This document shows, one piece after another, positions 40,581-49,224 of a stretch of 64,000 bases of DNA. Origin of the DNA: JBOGUF01 sp050696075 (GTDB taxonomy: Bacteria > Chloroflexota > Chloroflexia > Thermomicrobiales > UBA6265); assembly GCA_050696075.1 (NCBI GenBank), contig JBOGUF010000138.1:59127-123126 (forward strand). The letters run 5' to 3'. The translations under genes and the position numbers were made by a program. Position 1 is the stretch's first letter; each line of letters opens with the position of its first letter. The notes under the pieces are model-generated. The model was not told where the DNA came from and did no database searches. It saw only the letters and a list, made by a program, of their open reading frames with translations.

Positions 40581-41693
40581 CTAGACGTTGAAGAGGAAGT
40601 TGATGACATCCCCATCCCGAACGATGTAGGTCTTGCCTTCGCGGCGCAGCGTGCCGCGCTTACGCGCCTCTGGTAGGCCGCTGGCGGCGATGAGATCGTC
40701 GTAGGAGACGACTTCGGCGCGGATGAAGCCGCGTTGAATGTCACTGTGGATCTCCCCGGCGGCCTCGACGGCCGTATCACCGCGGCGGATCGTCCAGGCG
40801 CGGCACTCGTCCGGACCGACGGTGAAGAAGGGTATCAGGCCGAGGAGATCGAACGAGAGACGAATGACCCGGTCACGGCTCGACTCCGCGATACCGAGGT
40901 CGGCCATGAAGACCGCCGCGTCGTCTGGCTCCAAACGGCCGATCTCCATCTCGATCTGACCGGAGAGGGCGTCGACGGCGACTCCAGGGCGGGCGAAGCG
41001 CTCCCGCGCTTTCGCGACCAATTCGATGCCGGTCGATCCAAGCTGGTTTTCGCCGAAGTTGAGTAGGACCAGCAAGGGTTTTGCGGTCAGCAGGCCAAAG
41101 CCGCGCAGGATCTTGCCGTCGTCGGGATCGAGTTGGGGCACGACTTCGCGCAACGGCTTCGCCGCTTCAAGCGCACTCTTGAGCCGGGTCATAACGACCT
41201 GCTCTTGCTCGAACGCCTCGCGCTCCGCGCCTCGTAACTTTGATATCTGTGATTCCAAGCGTTGGAGGCGCTTCTCGACGATCGCCAGATCGCTGAAAGC
41301 CAGTTCCAGATCGAGCGTTTCGATGTCCCGGAACGGGTCGACGCTCTCCTCGGGATGCGGTACGTTCGGATCGTCGAATGCCCGTACGACGTGGAGCAAG
41401 GCCTCGCCTTGGGCGAGGTGGCCAAGTAACTGGCCGCTCATCCCCTTCTCGGCTATGCCCTTGGCGATTCCGGCGACGTCGTAGTACTGGACGTCCGCCG
41501 GCACCTTGCGTTGGGGGTTGAACATCGACGTCAGCGTGTCGAGTCGCGGGTCAGGCACCTTGACCGTGGCCAGGTTCGGTTCGTCGGCCGCGGCGCCGAA
41601 GCCGCCGGTCTTGGCGTCGGCGCTCGTGAGCGCGTTGAAGACGGTAGTCTTGCCGGCGTTCGGCAAGCCGATGATTACGAGTCGCGTCGCCAC
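40581..41693 (-). CDS. ychF: Redox-regulated ATPase YchF (Obg-like)
   Basis: 370 residues. P-loop GLPNAGKTT at 9-17, switch DVAGIAKG, and the altered G4 motif NFGE instead of NKxD, which gives YchF its preference for ATP over GTP. A coiled-coil insert (about 125-200) and a C-terminal TGS-like domain ending FLFNV complete it. It binds ribosomes and affects stress responses. The GTG at 41693 follows GAGGG; the TTG at 41705 is a longer, less likely start. Confidence 0.96.
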   Translation of the reverse strand: MATRLVIIGLPNAGKTTVFNALTSADAKTGGFGAAADEPNLATVKVPDPRLDTLTSMFNPQRKVPADVQYYDVAGIAKGIAEKGMSGQLLGHLAQGEALLHVVRAFDDPNVPHPEESVDPFRDIETLDLELAFSDLAIVEKRLQRLESQISKLRGAEREAFEQEQVVMTRLKSALEAAKPLREVVPQLDPDDGKILRGFGLLTAKPLLVLLNFGENQLGSTGIELVAKARERFARPGVAVDALSGQIEMEIGRLEPDDAAVFMADLGIAESSRDRVIRLSFDLLGLIPFFTVGPDECRAWTIRRGDTAVEAAGEIHSDIQRGFIRAEVVSYDDLIAASGLPEARKRGTLRREGKTYIVRDGDVINFLFNV

Positions 41694-41781
41694 AGATGCC
41701 CTCAATATCGCTTTTATACCGGCACGCCGACCGGCGCCGGAGCCGCCGCATTATGGCGTAGCGTTCGGAACCGACGCCAAT

Positions 41782-42270
41782 CTAGGTCGGTTCGTCCGCC
41801 AGATCGGCGACGTCGCCGCCGGTGAGGCGTAGGATCGTCGCCGGCGCAATGCGGACCAGGGCGTCTTCCGCGCCCGCGCCGCCGTAGGCGATTTCGAGGG
41901 CCGCGGTGCGCCGGTCCATCAGCACACGCAATTGGGTGGCGTGGCCGACCGGGGCGACGCCACCGGCCGGGTAGCCGGTCAACCGGAGAACAGTTTCGGG
42001 ATCGGCCATGCGCGGCCGTGACAATCCGCTGGCGGCGGCGAGTTTGGCGCGATCGACGCGATGGACGCCGTTGCCGACGACGAGCACGGCTTGCCCGTTC
42101 CCGTCGACGAAAAGGAGCGACTTGAGAATCTGATCCTCGGTCACGCCGACCGCCGCCGCGGCGGCCGGCACGGTCGGCATCGGTATGCCGGGCTGAATGA
42201 TCTCCGCCGCGACGCCATGGTGCGCCAGGTAGGCGCGGAGGCGGTCGACGCCATCGTCAGTGACGGTCAT
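41782..42270 (-). CDS. YbaK/EbsC-type aminoacyl-tRNA deacylase
   Basis: 162 residues with the YbaK fold: PGIPMPTVPAAAAAVGVTEDQILKSLLF with the core Lys of the editing site, VVGNGVHRVDRAKLAAASG, YPAGGVAPVGH. Such proteins hydrolyse mischarged tRNAs (Cys-tRNA-Pro and similar). Its ATG overlaps the ileS stop (ATGA), so an editing factor is coupled to isoleucyl-tRNA synthetase under the same T-box. Confidence 0.9.
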   Translation of the reverse strand: MTVTDDGVDRLRAYLAHHGVAAEIIQPGIPMPTVPAAAAAVGVTEDQILKSLLFVDGNGQAVLVVGNGVHRVDRAKLAAASGLSRPRMADPETVLRLTGYPAGGVAPVGHATQLRVLMDRRTAALEIAYGGAGAEDALVRIAPATILRLTGGDVADLADEPT

Positions 42271-45200
42271 CCTCTGCCCTGGACTGGCACAAGCCGCCGC
42301 AAAACGATGCGGACTTGATGGCGGCCGACCGAAACCTGGTCCCGGTACTCACCGTCCGGGTTGGTCGTGCCGCCCGGGCCTTCGGCCTCGGTCGGCTCGA
42401 CAGCGTCAGAGAGGCCGGTCGCGGCAGTCGAATCGACAGTATCGGCGAGCGTTTCGGCGGCGACGTAGCCGTCGTGCGCGGCGAGCGCTGCCACGACCTC
42501 CGGATCGGCGACGAACGAGATCGAGATGCGGTCTTCGACCCGGTAGCCGGCGCTCTTGCGCGCGTCCTGGACGCCCCGGACGAAGTCGCGGGCCAGTCCT
42601 TCCTGGATCAGCTCCGGCGTGAGCGACGTGTCGAGGACGACCGTCGCGGTCGGACCCTGGGCCGCGGCGTAGCCAGGCCGCTTCCGCAGATCGACAAGGA
42701 GTTCCGCCGGTTCGAGGGTCACGGTTGAGCCGTCGTCCAGCAAAAGGGGCAATGTCTGCCCGGCGCCGACGCACTCGGCCACCGCGGTGGGATCCTGGGC
42801 GGCAAGTTGTTGGCGGATGGCGTTCAGGCGCCTGCCGTACTTCGGTCCGAGCACACTCAAGTTTGGCCGGATGTCGTAGCTGACGACCTCGCCGAGTTCG
42901 GTCAGTGGGCTGACGTCCTTGATATTTAGCTCATCGGTGACTTGGTCTTTGAGCCGGACGACGGCTTCCATCACCGCCGGGTCCCGCGAGTAGACGAGGA
43001 TGCCGGGAAGCGGCTGCCGCACCTTTATCCCAGCCTCACTCCGTGCCGACCGGGCAAGTTGGACGACCTCAAGCACCGCCGCCATGTCACGAGATAACGC
43101 CTCGTCGATCTTGTCCGCGTCGGCCGTCGGAAAGTCGGTCAGGTGGACCGACGCGGGCGTCGTTGAGTCGACGGCCCGGACGAGGTTTTGATGCACCTCC
43201 TCGGCCAGGAACGGCGTGAAGGGGGCGAGCAAGCGCGAAAGGGTGACCAGGCATTCGTAGAGGGTGTGGTAGGCGGCGTTCTTATCTTGATCGCTCACGG
43301 ACTTCCAGAATCGCCGCCGGTTGCGCCGGATGTACCAGTTCGAGAGCTCTTCGACGACGAAGCGCTCGATCTCGGTGGCGGCGCCGCTCGGGTCGTAATG
43401 CTCCAAGCGATCTCGTACGTGGGCGACGACTTGATTGAGGCGGGAGACAATCCACCGGTCGAGCAGCGACCGAGCCGTGAGCGCCACGTGTGTCGCGCCA
43501 TTGAGCGGGTCGAACTCGTCGAGCCGGGCGTAGGTGGCGAAAAAGGCGTAGGAGTTCCAGAGCGGCAGGATAAATCGCCGGCGAACTTCGTCGGTGACGT
43601 TGTAACCGAAGTTCAGGTTTTGGCTCGGGTTGTGGGTGGCAAAGAGCCAGCGCATGACGTCGACGCCGATCACTTCCGCGGCGTCGTCGAACCAGATGGC
43701 GTTGCCCTTGCTCTTGTGCATCTCCTCGCCCTTTTCGTCGCGCATCAGGGCGTAAGAGAAGACATTGCGGAAGGCAGGTTTGTAGGTCAGGGCGGTGCTC
43801 TGGGCGATCACCGAGTAGAACCAGTTGCGGAACTGGCCCGGAAAACTCTCGGTGATCAGGTCAGCCGGATACCATTCTTCCCAATAGGCACGGTTCGTTC
43901 GGTACTTGAGGGTGGAGAAGGCGACAATGCCGGCGTCGAGCCAGGGGTTGCCGACGTCCTTGATCCGGCTGACCTTCGCGCCGCAGCGCTCGCAAGCGAT
44001 CTTGACCGCGTCGATCCAAGGGCGATGCGGCGTGTGCCCCGCGAAGTCGTCCCAGCCCTCGACGGCACGCTCCTCGAGCTCCGTCTCGCTGCCGATAACG
44101 TCGAAGGCGCCGCATGACTCGCACTCGAAGATTGGCAGCGCCAGGCCCCAGTAGCGCTTCTTCGAGATCATCCAATCGTCCATGTTCGCGAGCCAGTCGA
44201 GCTCGCGATCCATGCCGAATGCGGGCACCCAGTTGGCTTGCCGGGTGACGTCCTTCATCGGCTCGCGCAGGGGATCCATCTTGATGAACCACTCGTCAAC
44301 CAGGCGGAAGACGAGGTCAGTGCCGCAGCGCCAGCAGACCGGGTAGCGGTGGGTGTACTGCTCCGCGCGGTAGAGCAGGCCCTTTTCTTCGAGGTTGCGG
44401 GTGATCGGCGTGGAGACCTCATGGACGTAGGAGCCGGTCAGCCAATCGAATTCCTCGACGTAGACGCCGAACTCGTTGATCGGGGCGACGACGGCGAGGT
44501 CGTGCTCCTTCGAGAGGGCAAAGTCCTCTTTACCGCAGCCGGGCGCGATGTGGACGATGCCGGTACCTTCGCCCGCGGAGATGTCGTTCCACGGGATGAT
44601 GCGATGGGTGATGTTCGCCTCGGCGGGTAACTCGTTGAACGGCCCGCGGTAGGTCAAGCCGACAAGCTCGCTGCCTGGGAGTTCGCGCGTGACGGTGTAG
44701 TCGCCGCGCAAGGCATTCCGCGCGGCGTCCTTGGCGAGGTAGTACACCTGCCCGTCCTGTTCGACGCGGATGTAGGTGAGTTCCGGATGAACCGCGGCGG
44801 CGACGTTCGCCGCCAGCGTCCAGGGGGTGGTCGTCCAGATGAGCAGCGAGGCGTTCTCCTCTTCGACCAGCGGGAGGCGGACGAAGATCGAGAGGTGCGT
44901 CCGCTCCTGGTAGCCCTCGGTGACGATCTCCTGCTCGGAGATGCCGGTGCCGCAGCGTGGGCACCAGGGCATGACGTCGTGGCCTTTGTAGACCCAGCCG
45001 CGCTCGTGGCAGGTCTTGAGGAAGTGCCAGACGGTGTAGTTGTTCTCGTCGGACATCGTGAAGTACGAGTTGTCCCAGTCCATGAAGTAGCCGAGGCGGA
45101 TCGACTGGGAGGTCATCCGGGCGGCGTAGGTGAGCACGCGTTGCTTGCAGCGCTCGACGAACTCGGCGATGCCGAACGCTTCGATGTCGCGTTTGCTCGT

Positions 45201-45515
45201 AAGTCCTAGCTCCTTTTCGACCTCGACCTCGACCCACAGGCCCTGGCAATCGAAGCCGTTCTGGAACCGCTGCCGCTTGCCCAGCATGTTCTGGTAGCGC
45301 TGGAACAGGTCCTTGTAGAACCGGCCCCAGCCGTGGTGGACGCCCATCGGGTTGTTGGCGGTGATCGGTCCGTCGAGGAAAGAGAATTGGGTCGGTGAAT
45401 CGTCGTTCCGATGCAGGTATTGCTCGACGATGCCTGCCTGGTCCCACGAGGCGAGCATCTCGCGTTCCTGCCCCGGAAAGTCGGCTTTGGTTGGAACCTC
45501 GTTGAACGTGGGCAT
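42267..45515 (-). CDS. ileS: Isoleucyl-tRNA synthetase
   Basis: 1082 residues. The class I signature near residue 58 is PMGVHHGWGR, where the usual HIGH is replaced by HHGW; the KMSKS loop is MHKSKGN (about 598). NGFDCQGLWVEVEVEKELG, the CP1 editing domain with TTTPWTLAANVA, and the Cys-rich DxDCxRCG regions CWRCG and CERCG are visible. It charges tRNA-Ile. The ATG at 45515 is preceded by GAGGAGC; extension further upstream would run into the T-box. It is transcribed leftward and coupled to ybaK-like gene. Confidence 0.96.
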   Translation of the reverse strand: MPTFNEVPTKADFPGQEREMLASWDQAGIVEQYLHRNDDSPTQFSFLDGPITANNPMGVHHGWGRFYKDLFQRYQNMLGKRQRFQNGFDCQGLWVEVEVEKELGLTSKRDIEAFGIAEFVERCKQRVLTYAARMTSQSIRLGYFMDWDNSYFTMSDENNYTVWHFLKTCHERGWVYKGHDVMPWCPRCGTGISEQEIVTEGYQERTHLSIFVRLPLVEEENASLLIWTTTPWTLAANVAAAVHPELTYIRVEQDGQVYYLAKDAARNALRGDYTVTRELPGSELVGLTYRGPFNELPAEANITHRIIPWNDISAGEGTGIVHIAPGCGKEDFALSKEHDLAVVAPINEFGVYVEEFDWLTGSYVHEVSTPITRNLEEKGLLYRAEQYTHRYPVCWRCGTDLVFRLVDEWFIKMDPLREPMKDVTRQANWVPAFGMDRELDWLANMDDWMISKKRYWGLALPIFECESCGAFDVIGSETELEERAVEGWDDFAGHTPHRPWIDAVKIACERCGAKVSRIKDVGNPWLDAGIVAFSTLKYRTNRAYWEEWYPADLITESFPGQFRNWFYSVIAQSTALTYKPAFRNVFSYALMRDEKGEEMHKSKGNAIWFDDAAEVIGVDVMRWLFATHNPSQNLNFGYNVTDEVRRRFILPLWNSYAFFATYARLDEFDPLNGATHVALTARSLLDRWIVSRLNQVVAHVRDRLEHYDPSGAATEIERFVVEELSNWYIRRNRRRFWKSVSDQDKNAAYHTLYECLVTLSRLLAPFTPFLAEEVHQNLVRAVDSTTPASVHLTDFPTADADKIDEALSRDMAAVLEVVQLARSARSEAGIKVRQPLPGILVYSRDPAVMEAVVRLKDQVTDELNIKDVSPLTELGEVVSYDIRPNLSVLGPKYGRRLNAIRQQLAAQDPTAVAECVGAGQTLPLLLDDGSTVTLEPAELLVDLRKRPGYAAAQGPTATVVLDTSLTPELIQEGLARDFVRGVQDARKSAGYRVEDRISISFVADPEVVAALAAHDGYVAAETLADTVDSTAATGLSDAVEPTEAEGPGGTTNPDGEYRDQVSVGRHQVRIVLRRLVPVQGRG

Positions 45516-45579
45516 GGACGTTGGTGCTCCTCGGTCGCGGGCACGGCCGGCCGTGCCCTTACACGCGTTGATGAACCAC

Positions 45580-45609
45580 AAAAATACCCGTCCTCGTCTA
45601 GAGGACGGG
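45580..45609 (-). terminator. T-box-controlled terminator before ileS
   Basis: Minus-strand hairpin cccgtcctc/gaggacggg (45609-45601 with 45595-45587) with a five-base loop, then TA and five Ts (45584-45580). Confidence 0.85.
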
Positions 45610-45875
45610 CGAACCCGCGGTGCCACCTCAGTTGACGCGCTCGCGGCGCATCCACTCGGGCGCGATTGCTTTCGTAGGAAAAACCGCGCTCGTTGCGATA
45701 ACGGGCAACGGACCGGTCGCGTCTACTGGGCGGTTGCCCGCCGTTCGGGCGACGGCTCAGGAGGGATGCGTCGGGCCGGCGCTGGTGGCCCGGCTCTCAA
45801 CGTCCCGGGCTTGCTGGGCGGCGCGCGGCGCGGGCGTGTCTCCGTCAACGCCTGCGAGGCGATCGATTGTTGACG
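45580..45875 (-). promoter_or_regulatory. T-box riboswitch, probably tRNA-Ile, controlling ileS and ybaK-like gene
   Basis: On the minus strand AGGTGGCACCGCGGG (45628-45614) is the T-box sequence, followed at once by the terminator. Upstream, GAGAGCCGGGCCACC (about 45794-45808) fits the stem I distal region. The likely specifier is ATC at 45767-45765, in gacgcATCcctcc; this assignment is less certain than for trp. It fills most of the 388-bp gap between ileS and the next gene. The 5' end is estimated. Uncharged tRNA-Ile should promote read-through into ileS. Confidence 0.88.
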
Positions 45876-45903
45876 TGAGCGTAGCATGGGCGCGCGTTAC
45901 TCG

Positions 45904-46653
45904 TCATCCCGATCGCTTCAACTCTTCCCAGACAAGGTCAGGTCGGTTGGTGATGATGCCGTCGACGCCTAGGCCCACTATGCGCCGGATCGACGTTGGC
46001 CGATCAACGGTCCAGGCGTTGATTCGGATATCGCGTTTGTGGAAGGTGTTGACGACGTACCGCGTGCAGATGCGATGGTACAGCATGACCTCGGTGGCGC
46101 CGCATGTCTTCACCGCCGCAATCACTGGATACGGTGCAAGCGCTCGCAAAAGGCCGGTTGCGATGGCGCGGCCAAGCCGCGTGGGCGCCCCGGCCGACCA
46201 GTGTCCGGTCGAAAGCCCGAGGCGCATCCGCGGGTACACCCTCCGGAGGCGGAGCAGGAGCCGGCCGTCAGTCGACGACACCGAGGAATGCGTCTCCAGG
46301 CCGTGCCGTCGTATCGACCGGATTACCAGGTCTTCATCGCGCCGCTGCTTAACGTCGAGCAACAGTGGGGCGCGACCGGCGATCAGCTCAATGGCTTCGT
46401 CGAGGGTGAGAAGGCCCGGCAAGGAGGTGCGGAGGTCCGCTGTCGGAATCGTGGAGACCAGACGCAGCTTGCCGCTTGCAATGCGGATTTTGTCATCATG
46501 GACGAGAACCAGCTCGCGGTCGGCCGACTGTTGGACGTCAATCTCGATGCGGTCGACGCCGAGTTCCAGCGCCTTTTTAATGGCTTGTCGGCTGTTGCCG
46601 GGATAGAAATCTCCCGCGCCGCCATGGCCGACGACTTCGACATTCGAATTCAT
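45904..46653 (-). CDS. Glycerophosphodiester phosphodiesterase family protein (second copy)
   Basis: 249 residues: GHGGAGDFYPGNSRQAIKKALELGVDRIEIDVQ carries the GDPD active-site His (GHGG in place of HRG) and the EID metal site; LVHDDKI and LLLDVKQRR follow, with AWTVD late. The first motif is altered from the usual AHRG, and PENT is PGNS, so activity may differ from the copy at 1435-2109. ATG at 46653 overlaps the PAP2 phosphatase stop (ATGA). Confidence 0.85.
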   Translation of the reverse strand: MNSNVEVVGHGGAGDFYPGNSRQAIKKALELGVDRIEIDVQQSADRELVLVHDDKIRIASGKLRLVSTIPTADLRTSLPGLLTLDEAIELIAGRAPLLLDVKQRRDEDLVIRSIRRHGLETHSSVSSTDGRLLLRLRRVYPRMRLGLSTGHWSAGAPTRLGRAIATGLLRALAPYPVIAAVKTCGATEVMLYHRICTRYVVNTFHKRDIRINAWTVDRPTSIRRIVGLGVDGIITNRPDLVWEELKRSG

Positions 46654-47315
46654 GTGGAAACCAGTCGGCGGCGGACGAAACGATACGCGGCCGTGAGTCC
46701 GGTCAGGTAGCTCAGCCCGAGGAGATACGAGGCGGAGACATCGGTGAGCCAGTGGTGGCCGAGGTAGATCCGGCTTGGACCGACGAGGGCGATAAGAGAG
46801 GAGAGGGCCGCGACGAGCGCGGCGCGAAGCGCGGCTGGCCGGACATGGGTCTGGATGAGGAAGGCAAGTGTGCCGTAGACGCCGACGTAGTTGATGACGT
46901 GTCCGCTGGGAAAACTGGTGCCGCCGATGCGCGCGGCGACGATGTTGATCGCGGGGTGGTTCGGTCGCGGTCGGCGCACGTTATGTTTTACGACGAAGGA
47001 AAGGAATCCGGTGCCCCAACCCATGAGCTGGAATACGGCATCGACGGGGCGGCCAAGGAGGAGGAAGATCGCCGGCAGCGTCCATGGGATGATCCGGCTT
47101 TGGGGCGGAAAACCGGGCCAGGAGACGAGGTGCATCAGCCGCGAGAACCAGGGCGGCTTGCGTCGCTGAAGCCGTACCGTGACGGCATGATCTAGCTCAG
47201 TGGTCCTGTTGTTGCGGACGAGGGTGAAGAGTAGGGCAAAGACGCCGAGGGCGCAGACGGTGAAGGTGACGCCGTTACGGCCCCTGGCATTCTTGCGCTT
47301 CGATCTTTGCGGCAC
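46650..47315 (-). CDS. PAP2-family phosphatase (lipid phosphatase)
   Basis: 221 residues, several membrane helices. The three-part PAP2 site is intact: KHNVRRPRP (about 111-119), PSGHV (about 136-140), and SRIYLGHHWLTDV (about 178-190). It likely removes phosphate from phosphatidic acid or undecaprenyl pyrophosphate. GTG at 47315 starts a basic N-terminus (PQRSKRKNARGR). It is co-translated with the second GDPD, which suggests glycerolipid recycling. Confidence 0.92.
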   Translation of the reverse strand: MPQRSKRKNARGRNGVTFTVCALGVFALLFTLVRNNRTTELDHAVTVRLQRRKPPWFSRLMHLVSWPGFPPQSRIIPWTLPAIFLLLGRPVDAVFQLMGWGTGFLSFVVKHNVRRPRPNHPAINIVAARIGGTSFPSGHVINYVGVYGTLAFLIQTHVRPAALRAALVAALSSLIALVGPSRIYLGHHWLTDVSASYLLGLSYLTGLTAAYRFVRRRLVST

Positions 47316-47494
47316 GTTGTTTCCCAGTTGTCAAGACTCGAACAGGCGGACTCGTGGCGGGCGCTGTTTCGCCGCTCGCCCGCGTGTTGGCCGGCATCGT
47401 ATGGCATTCCGCGCCCGAACTTCAATGATCGCCGCGGGAGTGGGCCGTGGTACATTCGAATCAGAGCGACGATTGAGCACGGGGCGCGAGTGCG

Positions 47495-48325
47495 ATGGCG
47501 AGAGACCTAACGAGCCGAAGAGTTGCCGGGATCGAGGCGCCACACTATCGGCAGTTCCTCTTCCCGATGGTCGGCGCCGGCGTGGTGCTGCTCTTCTTGA
47601 GCGCGCCCTGGTCGTTGCAACATAAGGCGCATATGGCGTTGCATGGTCTGTGCGCGCAGCGGCCGAGTCATTCGTTTGTTCTTGGTGCGGATCGGCTGCC
47701 GTTCGACGCGCGAATGACAGGCATCTACGGCGGTTTCGCCATAGCTGCCGTCTATCTCGTGCTGTGTCGGAGATACCGGGCCGCGGCCCTACCGTCCAGG
47801 TGGACGATGGCACTGTTGGCCCTCTTTGTCGGTGCGATGGCGGTCGACGGTTTCAATTCGACGCTGGTCGACCTCCGTCTCTGGCACGCCTACGAACCGC
47901 ACAACCTGTTGCGCTTGGCGACGGGATTGCTCACCGGCATCGCGCTCGCGGCGGTCATGTGTTACATGGTTGCGGTCACGCTTTGGAATCGTCCCGACAG
48001 CGCGGCGTCGCCGGTGCGCAATCCGCGTGAACTGGGGTTGCTGGTTGCCTTGCAGGTCCCGTTCGCCGTTGTGGTGGCGAGTGAAGCGGGACTCTTCTTT
48101 GCGCCGGCATCGCTCCTGCTGGTGCTCTCCGCGGCCTTTGTTCTGACCACCCTGATGTTGGTTGTCGTCGTGTTGCTGGCTCGGCGCGAAGGGACCTTCT
48201 CTGCCGCGAGTCAGGTGCAGGGATCGGCATCGGTCGCGTTGGCGCTCGCGCTCGTCGTGATGGCCGCGCTCGGAGGCGGAAGGTTCTTGCTCGAACATCT
48301 GACTGGTGCACCGCCGCTCACCTAA
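47495..48325 (+). CDS. DUF2085 family membrane protein
   Basis: 276 residues with about seven helices. The motif LHGLCAQRPSHSFVLGADRLPFDARMTGIYGGF (about 51-80) is the DUF2085 core, where conserved Cys, Arg and Asp may bind metal. Function unknown. The ATG at 47495 follows a weak GGGGCGCGAG; divergent from the PAP2 gene. Confidence 0.8.
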   Translation: MARDLTSRRVAGIEAPHYRQFLFPMVGAGVVLLFLSAPWSLQHKAHMALHGLCAQRPSHSFVLGADRLPFDARMTGIYGGFAIAAVYLVLCRRYRAAALPSRWTMALLALFVGAMAVDGFNSTLVDLRLWHAYEPHNLLRLATGLLTGIALAAVMCYMVAVTLWNRPDSAASPVRNPRELGLLVALQVPFAVVVASEAGLFFAPASLLLVLSAAFVLTTLMLVVVVLLARREGTFSAASQVQGSASVALALALVVMAALGGGRFLLEHLTGAPPLT

Positions 48326-48450
48326 TCCGACCGCCGAAACCCCTGTGTTACACTCGCGCTTACGCTGCGGCCGGTATTTCAGGGCGGGCTCCGCCGCTGC
48401 CGTGCTCCCGCCTGCCCCCTCGCGCCAGTCAGGTCTGGTGGTTAGTACCT

Positions 48451-49224
48451 ATGCGTATCGTTCGTAACACCGCCTACGTGCAGCGACGTCGCCGGATTGC
48501 GCGGTTGAGTGCGTTCGGCGGATTCCTGCTCCTTGTCTCGACCTTTTTCATGGCATTTCGACCGGCGCTGATCCTGGTTGCCTACTCGCTCTTGCTCGTC
48601 GGCTTCGTCATCTTCAACTTCGGGATGCAACAGCTCGGCAAGTGGAGCCGGAATCCTCGCAACGACGCCATTATCGACGCGCGTCTCCAGCCGTCGGGAG
48701 ACACCAAGGCGCCGCCGCTCTCCGATCGCTACGTGCTCGTCCACTATGGGCAAGTCGGCAAGCGGGTAGTGGAACATATGCTGATCTACCCCGGCGGCGT
48801 GTTGGTGCTGACCGCGCGGGAACTTCCCGGCCTGATCCATGGTCGCGGCAATCGGTGGCGGAAGCGGGGCGGCGGTCTGACGCGGTTCTTCGCCTTCAGT
48901 GGGCCGCAGCTCGGCAATCCATCCCTGGAGACCGATCAAAGCGTGGCGGCGGTCGAATCGCAGCTCGCGGCGGAGGAGCTCGAGGTCGAGGTGGGCGGAG
49001 CGGTTGTCTTCCTCAATCCGATGGCCGAACTGGACATCGAAGAACCGGACTACCCGTGCTTGCGCGGAGATGAGCTGCTCACTTTCGTTCGAACCTTAGA
49101 AGAAGACTTCAGCATCACCAACGCTGATCGAGACCAACTGGTCGAATTGCTCGGCGGCGGCGCCAGTGAAGAAACGCAGGTGCGGACGCGGCGGCCGGTC
49201 AAGGTCAAGAGGCGTGCCGCGTGA
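48451..49224 (+). CDS. Hypothetical membrane-anchored protein, weakly NERD-like
   Basis: 257 residues. Two N-terminal membrane helices (about 20-58) are followed by a soluble alpha/beta domain: YVLVHYGQVGKRVVEHMLIYPGGVLVLTARELPG, then GNRWRKRGGG. The strand order and the vertebrate-independent 'PGGVxVLxAxxxxG' phrase recall NERD nuclease-related domains, but the key Asp/Glu/Lys residues are not clearly present. A basic tail (RTRRPVKVKRRAA) ends it. It overlaps holB by four bases (GTGA), so it is co-translated with a replication gene. Role unknown. Confidence 0.6.
   Translation: MRIVRNTAYVQRRRRIARLSAFGGFLLLVSTFFMAFRPALILVAYSLLLVGFVIFNFGMQQLGKWSRNPRNDAIIDARLQPSGDTKAPPLSDRYVLVHYGQVGKRVVEHMLIYPGGVLVLTARELPGLIHGRGNRWRKRGGGLTRFFAFSGPQLGNPSLETDQSVAAVESQLAAEELEVEVGGAVVFLNPMAELDIEEPDYPCLRGDELLTFVRTLEEDFSITNADRDQLVELLGGGASEETQVRTRRPVKVKRRAA

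Noticed and set aside
45516..45626. Upstream extension of ileS to 45626
   Set aside because: It would translate the terminator hairpin and the T-box sequence. ATG 45515 matches the conserved IleRS N-terminus.
48451..49224. Firm NERD nuclease assignment
   Set aside because: Only the strand pattern is similar. Catalytic residues are not clear, so only a weak likeness is reported.
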